A stretch of DNA of 64,000 nucleotides from Salinicoccus sp. YB14-2 (GTDB lineage: Bacteria > Bacillota > Bacilli > Staphylococcales > Salinicoccaceae): NCBI RefSeq assembly GCF_001265075.1, contig NZ_LFKO01000001.1:311527-375526 (forward strand), read 5' to 3'. Shown piece by piece: positions 18,501-28,369 of this stretch. The translations under genes and the position numbers were made by a program. The notes beneath the pieces are model-generated. The model had not been told where the DNA came from. It saw only the letters and a list, made by a program, of their open reading frames with translations, and made no database searches. The first letter of the stretch is position 1. The number at the start of each line of letters is the position of its first letter.

Positions 18501-19547
18501 ATGGAACTAGGAATCAACACTTTTGGTGATGCGATATTTGACCCTCAGACAGGTAAGACGATCAGCCACGGCGAAAGACTGCGGAACCTGGTTGAAGAAA
18601 TTGAACTTGCAGATAAAGTCGGCCTGGATATTTTCACGGTGGGTGAACACCACAGAGAGGATTATGCGGTGACTTCGCCTGATGTTGTGCTTGCTGCTGC
18701 CGCTTCACGGACGAAAAACATTCGACTTTCGAGTGGTGTCACAGTACTTTCATCGGATGACCCGGTGAGAGTTTACGAACGCTTTTCCACCTTGGATGGA
18801 ATTTCAGGCGGAAGGGCCGAAATTATGGCCGGGCGGGGTTCTTTCATTGAGTCATTCCCTTTATTCGGTTATGACCTGAACGACTACAACGAATTATTCG
18901 ACGAGAAATTGGACCTTTTATTGACACTCCAAAAAGGCGGAAAGATCAATTGGAATGGCAATATGAGAGCATCTCTCCAGAATGTCGAGATTTTCCCGAA
19001 ACCGGTCCAGGATGAAATACCAATCTGGATTGCGAGCGGCGGCACCCCGCAGTCCGCTGCAAGAGCGGCTCAGCTCGGCCTGCCTTTAGTACTTGCCATT
19101 ATCGGCGGCAGTCCGTTCCAGTTTTCGAGAGTTGTTGATTTTTACAAACAGATGGGCATAAAAGCCGGACACTCTGAAGATAAATTGAAAGTCGCGACAA
19201 ACAGCCACGGATTCGTCTGGGACACGGACCAGGAAGCGAAAGACATGTTCTTCCCGGCAATCTCACAGTCGATGACAAATATCGGCCGTGAACGCGGCTG
19301 GGGCGCATATTCAAGGGATAATTACGAAAGGATGATCGAACCCGACGGCGCACTCTATATCGGCAGCCCGGAAACGGTCGCTGCCAAAATCATCGAGCTG
19401 AAAAAGCGCATGGGCATCGACCGCTTCACACTGCAGACACCTGTCGGCACAATGCCGCATGACCAGGTTTTAAGAACCATCGAACTGTTCGGCACAAAAG
19501 TTGCACCGATTGTCAGAGAAGCAGTAAAGGAAATGGAAGAAAAATAA
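18501..19547 (+). CDS. LLM class flavin-dependent oxidoreductase
   Basis: A 348-residue bacterial luciferase-like monooxygenase-fold protein of the Atu2307/SP_0267-like subgroup. It opens with MELGINTFGD, has FTVGEHHREDYAVTSPDVVLAA, and FSTLDGISGGRAEIMAGRGSF, all standard for the family. Probably uses FMN or reduced F420-like flavin; the substrate is unknown. Monocistronic. Confidence 0.92.
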   Translation: MELGINTFGDAIFDPQTGKTISHGERLRNLVEEIELADKVGLDIFTVGEHHREDYAVTSPDVVLAAAASRTKNIRLSSGVTVLSSDDPVRVYERFSTLDGISGGRAEIMAGRGSFIESFPLFGYDLNDYNELFDEKLDLLLTLQKGGKINWNGNMRASLQNVEIFPKPVQDEIPIWIASGGTPQSAARAAQLGLPLVLAIIGGSPFQFSRVVDFYKQMGIKAGHSEDKLKVATNSHGFVWDTDQEAKDMFFPAISQSMTNIGRERGWGAYSRDNYERMIEPDGALYIGSPETVAAKIIELKKRMGIDRFTLQTPVGTMPHDQVLRTIELFGTKVAPIVREAVKEMEEK

Positions 19548-19549
19548 AA

Positions 19550-19617
19550 GGAACCCGCGCTGAAATGGCGGGTTCCCGTAAAACTCTGACCTGCACCGCT
19601 TCGCGCGGTGCTTTTTA
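19550..19617 (+). terminator. Double hairpin terminator after the LLM gene
   Basis: A first stem, GGAACCCGC with GCGGGTTCC, is followed by a second, GCACCGC with GCGGTGC around TTCGC, which ends in a T-run. Confidence 0.8.
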
Positions 19618-19628
19618 TTGATTTCAAC

Positions 19629-19829
19629 CTATTCTTCGACCTTTACCAATTCTGCTTTTACCACTTGATATTTCGTCAATTCGACAGTCTGGCCGGATTC
19701 ATTTTCGACAGGGATGAAATCATTCGCAATACCAGAATAGATGCTGCTGATCGGCCCTTTCATCTTCACATTTTTAAATACTTCGCCCGTCGAAACCGTA
19801 ATGTCATAAACGTGCATTTTCTTAGCCAT
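19629..19829 (-). CDS. Conserved-looking small protein, 66 residues
   Basis: The ATG at 19829 is preceded by AAGGGGG and gives MAKKMHVYDITVSTGEVFKN; a longer in-frame start 16 codons upstream has no such site. The product is soluble, mixed in charge and beta-strand-like throughout, resembling a small SH3-like or cold-shock-like barrel. No family was recognised. Confidence 0.7.
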   Translation of the reverse strand: MAKKMHVYDITVSTGEVFKNVKMKGPISSIYSGIANDFIPVENESGQTVELTKYQVVKAELVKVEE

Positions 19830-19929
19830 AGTATCCCCCTTCCCGATTCGGATAAGCCGCTTATATATCTTTCTCATTATTTTAACATATAGTCAGAGTA
19901 TATTTTTCGCACTCACGCGGGTTAAACGA

Positions 19930-19973
19930 AAGATCGCACAACTCTTCATGATACTGAGCCATGCGACCTTTAT
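19930..19973 (-). terminator. Probable terminator of ddl
   Basis: AAAGGTCGCA pairs with TGCGATCTTT (one G-U) just after the ddl stop codon; the T-run is short. Confidence 0.5.
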
Positions 19974-19974
19974 T

Positions 19975-21036
19975 TTAACTGAAATCCGTCGTCAGTCCCG
20001 CTTCCAATTCATGTCGTTCAACTGCCAGATTGATCAGACGGTCAACGAGTTCCGCATAGCCTACACCTGATGCCTCGAGCAGCTTCGGATACATGCTGAT
20101 GCTCGTGAAACCCGGGAATGTATTCACTTCATTTACAAAAATACGGCCGTCTTCACAGAGGAACATGTCGACTCTCGCCATGCCTTCGCAGTCGAGTATC
20201 TCAAATGTTTTCAGTGCGACATCCTGCAGATTTTTAATTGTCTCCTGATCCACCTTCGCAGGAATTTCAAGCGCTGCGCCGTTTTCATCAGTATACTTGG
20301 ATTCATAAGAATAAAAACCGTCATCCGGAATGATTTCACCCGGTACCGATACGAATGGATTGGAATTGCCGAGTACGGACACTTCGACTTCACGTCCGAC
20401 GAGCGCACTTTCCACAATCACTTTCGTGTCGTAGTTGAAAGCAAGTGCAAGCGCCTCTTTGAAACTGTCTTCATCCGTCACTTTGGAAACGCCGACGGAT
20501 GATCCTTGATTGACCGGCTTGACGAACATCGGCAGACCGAGTTTTTTTTCTACTTCAACAAAGTTCACATCATCCTTCTGGTGATGTTTGAACAGCACAG
20601 ACTCCGCAACACTGATGCCTTCCAGCTTCAACAGACGCTTCGTCATATCTTTGTCCATACATACTGCGGAACTTCTGACGTTACACCCAACATATGGGAT
20701 TTCCGCAAGTTCCAGCAGTCCCTGCACCGTACCGTCTTCACCGAATGTACCATGGAGGACAGGCATGACGATGTCCAGTTTCAAATCTTCAGGCAGGCCT
20801 GAGAGCTGTCTGGAAGGATGGACCGTCAATTTCTTTGCCGCCGTGTTTTCACTCAAATCGACAATCTTGTCGTTGCCGGCAGCATACAGCCATTCCCCGT
20901 CTTTAGATATATGGATAAGGATTATATTATATTTATCTGTATCCAGCACTGTTAAAATACTTTCAGCAGAGCGCATTGAAACTTCATGCTCCGTCGACTT
21001 TCCGCCGTACAGCAGGCCGATATTCAATTTTGTCAT
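19975..21036 (-). CDS. ddl: D-alanine--D-alanine ligase
   Basis: A 353-residue ATP-grasp ligase that makes D-Ala-D-Ala for peptidoglycan precursors. Markers are GGKSTEHEVSMRSA at the N-terminus, MPVLHGTFGEDGTVQGLLEL, KPVNQGSSVGVSKV, and the C-terminal FVNEVNTFPGFTSISMYPKL with the Mg-binding Glu and Asn. The ATG at 21036 has GGAG 8 bases upstream and is preferred over a GTG at 21045. No murF follows it here, unlike the usual ddl-murF pair of staphylococci. Confidence 0.95.
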   Translation of the reverse strand: MTKLNIGLLYGGKSTEHEVSMRSAESILTVLDTDKYNIILIHISKDGEWLYAAGNDKIVDLSENTAAKKLTVHPSRQLSGLPEDLKLDIVMPVLHGTFGEDGTVQGLLELAEIPYVGCNVRSSAVCMDKDMTKRLLKLEGISVAESVLFKHHQKDDVNFVEVEKKLGLPMFVKPVNQGSSVGVSKVTDEDSFKEALALAFNYDTKVIVESALVGREVEVSVLGNSNPFVSVPGEIIPDDGFYSYESKYTDENGAALEIPAKVDQETIKNLQDVALKTFEILDCEGMARVDMFLCEDGRIFVNEVNTFPGFTSISMYPKLLEASGVGYAELVDRLINLAVERHELEAGLTTDFS

Positions 21037-21286
21037 TTGAACCACTCCAGATTTTAAAGGATTTCTATATTATTTCACACAAAACTTTTCTCAATTATAT
21101 TATCACATTACCCGTTTACAGTCGCCGAATTCTATCATTTCCCCGTAAAATAAACACCCGATCACATTCAATTTTACAATATGTAATTTCAACTTCATAT
21201 AAAATTAATAATCATCCTTTACAATGGTCGGTACGGTATATGAATTAAACATCAATTATTGTTTTACAGGAAGGGTGTTATTTATT

Positions 21287-22069
21287 TTGAAAATACTTGT
21301 CACCAATGAAGATGGCATATTTTCAGCCGGCGTGATCGCCTTAAGCGAACTGCTCAGCCACTTCGGTAAAGTTACGGTCATCTGTCCCCAGAACAGTGAC
21401 TATATCAACAATGTGAAAACCTCACTCAACAGGCCGCTCAGCCTGAAAAAAGTGGAGTATTCGGATACCATTGAGGCTTATTCTGTGGATGCTTCTCCTT
21501 CCGAATGTGTCAAACTCGGCATTGAGGAAATTACCGACGGCTACCCCGACTTTGTCTTTTCAGGCATCAATCTCGGTGCAAATGTCGGACGTGATGCTTT
21601 TAAATCACCTTCTACAAGAGCGATAGAAGAAGCTTTCTTACATGATATACCGGCTGCAGCAATCGCAATTGATGAATTCAATGCATGCAATATTAACTTT
21701 TCAAAAATAAAAGACACCATCTATGAACTGCTATCAAACTTGATGAATAAAAATCTGCCGAACCGGTCTGTCTTTAACATCAATATTCCCAATGAGGCAA
21801 AGTCCAATATAAAAGGACTGAAAGTGCTGCCGATGGACACAAATGTCTCAAAATACAGATTTAAAAAGTTGATTTCCCTCGACTCGGGCATTTATTATTT
21901 CCTTGAAGATACTAAAGACAGCTTCCAGTATAATAAACGGTCCGATGTCTTCTACATACAGCAGAACTATATTATAATATCCCCGATCGTACTCAGAAAC
22001 ACATGTGACAATGAACTTGAAAGCTATCAGAACTGGTTCGAAGAACTCCAGCATGAATCCACACAGTAA
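21287..22069 (+). CDS. surE: SurE-like 5'/3'-nucleotidase
   Basis: A 260-residue SurE-fold phosphatase that dephosphorylates nucleoside monophosphates. A TTG start at 21287 is chosen because AGGAAGGGTG lies 9 bases upstream and the homologous region (LKILVTNEDG) begins there. The usual metal motif NDDG reads NEDG, so the first Asp is replaced by Glu8. The second Asp, a Ser in CPQNSDY and the SGINLGANVGRDAFKS loop are kept. Activity is therefore likely but altered metal preference is possible. Confidence 0.87.
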   Translation: MKILVTNEDGIFSAGVIALSELLSHFGKVTVICPQNSDYINNVKTSLNRPLSLKKVEYSDTIEAYSVDASPSECVKLGIEEITDGYPDFVFSGINLGANVGRDAFKSPSTRAIEEAFLHDIPAAAIAIDEFNACNINFSKIKDTIYELLSNLMNKNLPNRSVFNINIPNEAKSNIKGLKVLPMDTNVSKYRFKKLISLDSGIYYFLEDTKDSFQYNKRSDVFYIQQNYIIISPIVLRNTCDNELESYQNWFEELQHESTQ

Positions 22070-22071
22070 AC

Positions 22072-22103
22072 AAAGGTGACCGGCAGAAGCCGGTCACCTT
22101 TAT
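22072..22103. terminator. Bidirectional terminator between surE and lctP
   Basis: AAGGTGACCGGC and GCCGGTCACCTT form a perfect 12-bp stem around AGAA, between convergent genes. Confidence 0.9.
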
Positions 22104-22108
22104 ATATA

Positions 22109-23860
22109 TTATTCGTTCATGTTCAAACCGATTTTCTTATAAGAACGTAGGATGAGCCCTACGATAACAACCAGAACAATTAAAACAATGATTGTTCCGA
22201 TATTGAATCCGATGCCGTTGATCCATACAAAACCGATTGCACCGGCAAATACCAGATAAAATGCTGTTGGAATCAGAAGCTTCGCAATAATCGTACCTTC
22301 TTTGCCGATCATGCCGACTGCTGCACTCGCAGCAACAACATTATGCACACAGATCATGTTACCCGCAGCACCGCCGACAGCCTGAAGCGAAACGATGATG
22401 AGCGGGTTCGCATTAATCTGGTCCGCCACTCCGAATTGAAACAGTCCAAACATCATGTTACTGACAGTGTTACTTCCTGCTGCAAAAGCACCCAAAGCCC
22501 CGATAGTAGGAGAAATCAGCGGCCAGCTGTCACCAAACAACCCGGCCGCGGCGTGGGCGAGAACGAGCGGCATCGAGTCAAGCCCTGAACTATTGATTCC
22601 TGAATTGATGAATACCTGTACAAGCGGTACAGAGACAATCAATGCAGCCATCGCAGACAAGATGGTTTTTCCTGAAACTTTAAATGCATCGCCCATTCCG
22701 GCCATATTAAGCTTGTGTATCCACCCTGTCAATATAGCGACGACGATGAACACGGTCCCCGGTATCATGAGCGGTGTGAAACTGTGTGCAATGCCTGTTC
22801 CGAGAATATCATCGAATGCAACGGACCAGCTTGACAGCAACGCATTCAGACCCAGTGCTTCAATTCTTGTCACTACAAGAAGCAATGCAACGAGTATATA
22901 CGGCAACCATGCTTTGAACATCGAGATATCTTTTGGCGCTCTTGGTTCACTCTTTATATCACTGATCCAGGATTTGTCCCAGTTCTCACGCGGTTCAAAT
23001 TCAAAAGTGTCCTTCGGCATCAAGAATCCTTTTCTCGCAAGAGGTACGACTATCGCAAGCCCCACAAGTCCACCAATCAGAGATGGAAACTCCGGTCCGA
23101 GAAAATTTGCAGTAAGAGAAAATGGAATGACAAAAGCCAATCCTGCAAAAATCGCAAACGGCCATACTTTCAAACCTTCAAGGAAACTTTTGTTCTTTCC
23201 GAAAAATCTGGTCAGCATCGCGGACATGAACAGCGGGATAAAAAGCCCCACCATGGCATGGAAGATAGAAACCTGTCCTCCGACATTGAATATGAATGAT
23301 GAAAGTTCCATACCTTGTCCGTCTAAGAAAGAATTCACTACCGGCTGGTTTTCAAGACTGGTGTTCACACCGACAAGTATCGGTGTGCCGACTGCACCAT
23401 ATGAAACCGGTGCGGACTGAAGCATCAATGCAATCATTACAGCAGCCAGTGCCGGAAAGCCGAGTGCAATAAGCAGCGGGCCGACGACTGTGGCCGGTGC
23501 GCCCCAGCCTGCAGCCCCTTCAAGAAATGTACCGAATAACCATGCGACAATAATCGCCTGTACACGTCTGTCAGGAGAAATGCTTGTAAATGATGCACGT
23601 ATCGTAGCCACTGCCCCGCTCTCTTTTAAAACATTAAGCAGAAGCACTGCCCCGAAAACGATAACACCCACTTCCAAAGCGGTCATGACCCCTTTGATTG
23701 ATGCGGCTGTAATTTCTACAACGCCCATCTGCCAGCCGAAAAACGCGATCAGAACAGTAATGATAAAGCTGTATAACATACCTTTTTTAGCAGACCATCT
23801 CATAATAACAAGGAAGAAGAAGATGGATAAGACTGGTAAAATACTTAAAAATACTAACAT
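22109..23860 (-). CDS. lctP: L-lactate permease (LctP family)
   Basis: A 583-residue membrane protein with about fourteen hydrophobic segments, which imports L-lactate (and glycolate) with protons. Recognisable features are [36 protein letters not shown], the conserved [12 protein letters not shown], and [19 protein letters not shown]. It lies downstream of a sigma-A promoter with a LutR-like operator and opposite the GntR-family regulator, so lactate-responsive control is likely. Confidence 0.95.
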   Translation of the reverse strand: MLVFLSILPVLSIFFFLVIMRWSAKKGMLYSFIITVLIAFFGWQMGVVEITAASIKGVMTALEVGVIVFGAVLLLNVLKESGAVATIRASFTSISPDRRVQAIIVAWLFGTFLEGAAGWGAPATVVGPLLIALGFPALAAVMIALMLQSAPVSYGAVGTPILVGVNTSLENQPVVNSFLDGQGMELSSFIFNVGGQVSIFHAMVGLFIPLFMSAMLTRFFGKNKSFLEGLKVWPFAIFAGLAFVIPFSLTANFLGPEFPSLIGGLVGLAIVVPLARKGFLMPKDTFEFEPRENWDKSWISDIKSEPRAPKDISMFKAWLPYILVALLLVVTRIEALGLNALLSSWSVAFDDILGTGIAHSFTPLMIPGTVFIVVAILTGWIHKLNMAGMGDAFKVSGKTILSAMAALIVSVPLVQVFINSGINSSGLDSMPLVLAHAAAGLFGDSWPLISPTIGALGAFAAGSNTVSNMMFGLFQFGVADQINANPLIIVSLQAVGGAAGNMICVHNVVAASAAVGMIGKEGTIIAKLLIPTAFYLVFAGAIGFVWINGIGFNIGTIIVLIVLVVIVGLILRSYKKIGLNMNE

Positions 23861-23894
23861 GATGTGGCCCCTTTTTATAAAATACGAGCTTTAG

Positions 23895-23954
23895 TCATCA
23901 GATGACTAGATGACTAGATGACTTTATGATATGTAATCGCTTTCTTAATGTCAA
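23895..23954 (-). promoter_or_regulatory. lctP promoter with overlapping LutR-like operator repeats
   Basis: On the minus strand, TTGACA (23949-23954) and TATCAT (23926-23931) are 17 bases apart. Just downstream, TCATC-A-GATGA (23895-23905) matches the TCATC-N1-GATGA motif described for the FadR-family lactate regulator LutR of B. subtilis. GATGACTA is then repeated with an 8-base period at 23901, 23909 and 23917. The sites cover about -4 to +25, a position for repression by blocking RNA polymerase. Confidence 0.75.
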
Positions 23955-23965
23955 TTGTTTTTTTA

Positions 23966-23999
23966 AAAATTATAAAAAAGAACCCCTGAGCGGGATTCC
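23966..23999 (-). terminator. Terminator of the GntR regulator gene
   Basis: GAATCCC and GGGGTTC pair around GCTCA, followed on the minus strand by six T. Confidence 0.75.
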
Positions 24000-24689
24000 C
24001 TAATAATGTGTCAACAGCAGGTCCTCCACTTCTTTCAGGTGTCTGTACATATTTCTCGCCGCTGCTTCTTCATCTTTGTCTTTTATCGCCTTTAAAATCA
24101 ATTTATGTTCATCGTAAATCTTCTGTATTGATTTTTTGGTTTCATATAACCATATTCTTCTCGTCTCTTTCATCGTACGGATCATAGTATCCGAAACGTC
24201 TTCCATCAGATTTATCAGCAGCGGGTTGCCGGTCGCTTCTGCGATTGCCATATGGAAATCATAATCCGCCTGTTCGCCGAGTTCATTGTTCTCCACTGCA
24301 GTCCACATTTTCTGAAGCGTATTTTCCATCTTTTCCAGATCTTTCTGCTCGGCTTTTTCACAGGCACTTCTTGCACATCCCACTTCTATAATCTTCCTGA
24401 GATCAAGAAGATTTGCTATATCCGCTTTGGTGATGATTTCGAAGTTCTGTTCGAAACCAAGCGGCATCTGCTGATTGACGAATGATCCATGGCCGTGTTT
24501 GACCTCAATGACTTCGAGCACTTTCAGCCTGTTCAGCGCTTCCCGGACAGATGCCTGTGAGACCCCGTATGAATCGGCCAGTTTTGTAATCACAGGCAAT
24601 TTATCACCGGGCTTTAATTTTCCTGATTTTATTTCAGCCAGAATGATATCAGATATCTCTTCATAAATTTTTTTCCTTGCAATGCTCAC
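24000..24689 (-). CDS. FadR-subfamily GntR transcriptional regulator, probable lactate-responsive repressor
   Basis: A 229-residue regulator. Residues 1-70 form the winged helix-turn-helix with the GntR signature YGVSQASVREALNRLK, and residues 85-220 form the helical FCD ligand domain with likely metal or ligand residues in DLRKIIEVG, DYDFHMAIAEATGNPL and MYRHLKEVE. It is encoded directly upstream of lctP on the same strand, with LutR-type operators between. This strongly suggests control of lactate uptake. Confidence 0.9.
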   Translation of the reverse strand: MSIARKKIYEEISDIILAEIKSGKLKPGDKLPVITKLADSYGVSQASVREALNRLKVLEVIEVKHGHGSFVNQQMPLGFEQNFEIITKADIANLLDLRKIIEVGCARSACEKAEQKDLEKMENTLQKMWTAVENNELGEQADYDFHMAIAEATGNPLLINLMEDVSDTMIRTMKETRRIWLYETKKSIQKIYDEHKLILKAIKDKDEEAAARNMYRHLKEVEDLLLTHY

Positions 24690-24881
24690 TTAAATCACGT
24701 CCGGTAGAGTTATTTTGAATTCAATAATAGCATATGCAGTCTGATAATTTTATGAAAATTTTTCATGTTGATTGAGATTACACATTTTATATTATCGATA
24801 TTTTTTATTATGGATATCAAAATGGTTCTCTGTCCATGCTATAATAATATGCATCATTATAATGTAAAAGAGGTTATTTGA

Positions 24882-26597
24882 GTGCGGAGATTCTTTTCTT
24901 ATTACACACCTTATAAGATGTTATTTTTCGTCGATTTTTTCTGTGCAGTTCTGGTTGGACTCCTGGAACTTGCATTTCCATTGATCGTCAATCTGTTCAT
25001 AGATGAACTTCTGCCTTCAGGAAACTGGCAGTGGATTATTTTGGCATCTGCAGGGTTGCTTTTGATCTATGCTTTCAATACTTTTATGCAGTTTATCGTT
25101 ACATATTGGGGACACATGCTTGGTACGAATATCGAGCGGGATATCCGTAATGATCTTTATGGCCATATCCAGAGGCTGTCTCACCGCTTCTTTGATAATA
25201 CTAAAACAGGAAAATTACTCACTCGTCTGACGAATGACTTGATGAATGTCGGTGAGATGGCCCACCACGGTCCTGAAGACCTGTTCATTGCTGTAATGAC
25301 TCTACTCGGCGCTTTTGGTATCATGTTATCCATACATGCTGAACTTGCAGTGATTTCATTCATCATCGTGCCATTCATCCTGATCATTGCAATTTATTTC
25401 AATAAAAAGATGACGGTCGCATTCAGGGAATTATTCTCACGTGTATCCGACTTCAACCATATGATCGAAGATAAGATCGGCGGTATCCGTCTGGTACAGG
25501 CTTACGCGAATGAAGATCGTGAAATGGACAACTTCAGACGGTTGAATGAAGCGTTCAGAGCCACAAAGTTGAAGGCTTATAAAATTATGGCGCTCAACAC
25601 TTCGTCCACTTATATGCTGATGCGTCTGGTTACAGTATTCATTCTGATTGCCGGTGCCTACTACACGATGCAGGGCGAGCTGACTTTCGGAGAATTTGCT
25701 GCTTTTATACTGATTTCAAATATTCTTTTTAAGCCGCTTGAAAAAATCAATGCTGTCATCGAACTATATCCGAACGGCATCGCCGGCTTCAAGCATTTCA
25801 CTGAAATTTTAAGAGAAGTGCCCGACGTTCAGGAAAAGGAAAACGCAATCCCGTTATCTGATGTCAGAGGTCTTATCGAATATGACAATGTAACATTCGG
25901 CTATGAAGAGAAAAAAGTGCTGAACAATATTTCATTGACGATTCATCCAGGGGAAACAATTGCTTTTGTCGGCCCGAGCGGTGCCGGAAAAACGACGCTT
26001 GGTGCACTTCTGCCGAGATTTTATGATGTCTCGGATGGACAGATCAAAATTGACGGCACCGATATCCGTGATTACACACTGCCAACGCTCAGGGAAAGTA
26101 TCGGAACGGTGCAGCAGGATGTATTTTTATTCTCAGGTACTTTGAGAGACAACGTTGCGTACGGCAACCCTGAGGCAACAGACGAAGAAGTTTACGATGC
26201 AATAGAAAAGGCACAGTTAAAATCACTGGTCGACGGCTATCCGAGAGGACTCGACACTGTCGTCGGAGAACGCGGCGTCAAACTGTCCGGCGGTCAGAAA
26301 CAGCGTATTTCGATTGCACGGATGTTCCTTAAGAATCCTCCAATCCTCATCCTGGACGAGGCGACAAGTGCACTCGATACCGCAACAGAGCTTGAAATTC
26401 AAAAAGCACTCAACCTGCTGTCAGAAGGACGTACAACACTGGTCATCGCACACAGACTGGCAACGATCAAAAATGCAGATCGCATTATGGTTGTGACCAA
26501 TGATGGTATTGTAGAAAGTGGTACACATGATGAATTGTTAAATATCAACAAAGGTAAGTACAGAGCTCTGCATGAAGCTCAATACAGGTTTTCATAA
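24882..26597 (+). CDS. ABC transporter with fused permease and ATPase (multidrug/lipid exporter type)
   Basis: A 571-residue half-transporter that should homodimerise. Six membrane segments fill residues 1-300. The nucleotide-binding domain has Walker A GPSGAGKTT, the Q-loop, the signature LSGGQKQR, Walker B ILILDEATSALD and the switch His in IAHRLAT. It belongs to the MsbA/BmrA/Sav1866-like group that exports amphipathic drugs or lipids. A GTG start follows AGAGG by 10 bases. A 40-base gap to pheA makes an operon possible. Confidence 0.93.
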   Translation: MRRFFSYYTPYKMLFFVDFFCAVLVGLLELAFPLIVNLFIDELLPSGNWQWIILASAGLLLIYAFNTFMQFIVTYWGHMLGTNIERDIRNDLYGHIQRLSHRFFDNTKTGKLLTRLTNDLMNVGEMAHHGPEDLFIAVMTLLGAFGIMLSIHAELAVISFIIVPFILIIAIYFNKKMTVAFRELFSRVSDFNHMIEDKIGGIRLVQAYANEDREMDNFRRLNEAFRATKLKAYKIMALNTSSTYMLMRLVTVFILIAGAYYTMQGELTFGEFAAFILISNILFKPLEKINAVIELYPNGIAGFKHFTEILREVPDVQEKENAIPLSDVRGLIEYDNVTFGYEEKKVLNNISLTIHPGETIAFVGPSGAGKTTLGALLPRFYDVSDGQIKIDGTDIRDYTLPTLRESIGTVQQDVFLFSGTLRDNVAYGNPEATDEEVYDAIEKAQLKSLVDGYPRGLDTVVGERGVKLSGGQKQRISIARMFLKNPPILILDEATSALDTATELEIQKALNLLSEGRTTLVIAHRLATIKNADRIMVVTNDGIVESGTHDELLNINKGKYRALHEAQYRFS

Positions 26598-26637
26598 AAT
26601 AAAACCATCAGATTTTGTGATTAAAGGAGAGAATTAT

Positions 26638-27489
26638 ATGATTATCGGTTATCAAGGTGTTGAAGGCAGCTATTCGACAGTTGCCTGTAAAAATTTCGCA
26701 GATGGAGAAGATTATGAATCCAGAGGTTATCTTACATTTAAATTACTAGTCGAAGCTCTGCAAAATGACGAGGTGGACTACATCGCCCTGCCCGTCGAAA
26801 ATTCCACAAGCGGACCCATCACAAGAACGATTGACCTGATGAAGTATTTGGAAGTTGAGGCAATCAGTGAAGTCTACGTAAAAATCGATCATGCTTTAAT
26901 CACTAAAAATCCTATTGAATTATCGGAAATCACGAAAGTCTATTCACATCCGGAAGCACTTGAACAGTGCTACACATATTTGAGCCAATACCCGAATATT
27001 GAAGTACTTGAGTTCCAGGATACTGCAGGCGCTGTACAGATGGTCAAAGAATCACCGGATGAAACGATTGCGAGTATCGCAGGCAGCCACGCTGCAAATT
27101 TATATGACATGTCCGTAATAAGGGAGAATATCAGTGACAATCCACTCAACACGACCCGGTTTTTATTTTTCAAAAATAGAAACGGGCTGTCATCAGATTT
27201 TAAAGATAAATCATCCTTATACATTGAAACAGATCACAGCACCGGTTCCTTGAATGAACTACTAAGCATATTCAAGGAAAATGATGTCAACCTCGTTTAT
27301 CTGATGTCGAGACCGATTCAGAACAAGCCCTTCTCCTACGGATTCTTCATCGATGTCGAAAGCGGCATCCAGGAAACGGGTCTTCGGAATGCATTGGACA
27401 GAATTACATCGAAAGGCGCCTATGTCAATGTGCTCGGCAGTTTCGAACGGGGAAAGATCCCTTCTTACGACGGTATCGTGGAGAACTGA
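26638..27489 (+). CDS. pheA: Prephenate dehydratase
   Basis: A 283-residue enzyme converting prephenate to phenylpyruvate in phenylalanine synthesis. The ATG at 26638 follows AAAGGAGAG and gives the family start MIIGYQGVEGSYS. The catalytic region includes PVENSTSGPI and NTTRFLFF (conserved Thr-Arg-Phe). The C-terminal ACT domain carries SRPIQNKPFSYGFFID, close to the ESRP Phe-binding motif but with Met instead of Glu; feedback inhibition is likely but may be altered. Confidence 0.94.
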   Translation: MIIGYQGVEGSYSTVACKNFADGEDYESRGYLTFKLLVEALQNDEVDYIALPVENSTSGPITRTIDLMKYLEVEAISEVYVKIDHALITKNPIELSEITKVYSHPEALEQCYTYLSQYPNIEVLEFQDTAGAVQMVKESPDETIASIAGSHAANLYDMSVIRENISDNPLNTTRFLFFKNRNGLSSDFKDKSSLYIETDHSTGSLNELLSIFKENDVNLVYLMSRPIQNKPFSYGFFIDVESGIQETGLRNALDRITSKGAYVNVLGSFERGKIPSYDGIVEN

Positions 27490-27565
27490 CGAATCCCCGG
27501 TTGAATATCCCGATAATGGGTACTAATTGTTATAATGACTTTTATTTTATAAAAAGGAGATAATT

Positions 27566-28288
27566 ATGACATTACCTATTATCGGACTGACGACTGAAGT
27601 CGTTGATGGCGATCATCACCTTGAACTCCGCTCGACTTTCATCTACTCCATTTCCAAGCTGGGCGGTATTCCACTGCTCCTTCCTAAAGTTGAAAAGGAT
27701 GATGTGATCAAAGGACAGCTCGAACATATCGATGCGCTTTTCCTGACCGGCGGCAGTGATATCGACCCGTCAACCTACGGCGAAAATCCACATCCAAAAC
27801 TTGAAAAGGTTGAAGCGGGACGGGATAAGTATGAACTTGAGCTGATCCGTCTCGCACTGGAAAAGGATATCCCCATATTGGGGATATGCCGGGGCAGCCA
27901 ACTCTTGAACAGTGTGGCCGGCGGTACGATGTATCAGGACCTGGATTCGGAATATGACGAGAGGCTCATTCAGCACAGACAGATTTCAAACAGGGATTTT
28001 CTGAATCATAAGATCGAAGTGATGGAAGGCACAAAACTTCATGAGATTGTCGGAACGACCGAAATGTCCGTCAACAGTTTCCACCACCAGGCGAACCATG
28101 ACATCGGCGCTTCATTCGAAGTGGCGGCTGTTGCACCGGATGGAGTCATCGAAGCGATTGAAAGCAAAAAACATGATTTTGTCATGGGATTACAGTTCCA
28201 TCCCGAAGACGCATTTGAATTCGACGAATCTTCAAGAAAAATTATGGAAGCATTCATCAATACTGCGAAAAAAGGTAAGGCTGAATAA
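27566..28288 (+). CDS. Class I glutamine amidotransferase-like hydrolase (gamma-Glu-GABA hydrolase family)
   Basis: A 240-residue peptidase C26 protein. The nucleophile elbow is LGICRGSQLLN, the catalytic His and Glu are in GLQFHPEDAFE, and FLTGGSDIDPSTYGE is the family signature. Relatives such as PuuD release glutamate from gamma-glutamyl compounds. It is the first of two tandem paralogues, which share about half their residues by eye. The natural substrate is unknown. Confidence 0.9.
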   Translation: MTLPIIGLTTEVVDGDHHLELRSTFIYSISKLGGIPLLLPKVEKDDVIKGQLEHIDALFLTGGSDIDPSTYGENPHPKLEKVEAGRDKYELELIRLALEKDIPILGICRGSQLLNSVAGGTMYQDLDSEYDERLIQHRQISNRDFLNHKIEVMEGTKLHEIVGTTEMSVNSFHHQANHDIGASFEVAAVAPDGVIEAIESKKHDFVMGLQFHPEDAFEFDESSRKIMEAFINTAKKGKAE

Positions 28289-28308
28289 TCAGTCTTACCT
28301 TTTTATTC
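28270..28308 (+). terminator. Hairpin terminator or attenuator between tandem amidotransferase genes
   Basis: GGTAAGGCTGA and TCAGTCTTACC pair and are followed by TTTTTATT; the stem includes the stop codon of the first gene. Confidence 0.8.
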
Positions 28309-28369
28309 TTGGAGGTTCAAGAGAGTCTGTGATACTCTTTAGTGTAAATATATATAAAGGGGAATCAGC

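Noticed and set aside
22455-23420. 321-codon open frame on the plus strand
   Set aside because: Lies wholly antisense to the lactate permease gene, has no ribosome site, and its composition (Ser, Thr and Pro rich) is the reverse-strand shadow of membrane codons.
23893-23923. GATGACTA repeats considered as a CRISPR-like or microsatellite array
   Set aside because: Only three 8-base units with no spacers; position over the lctP start and match to the LutR motif explain them as operators.
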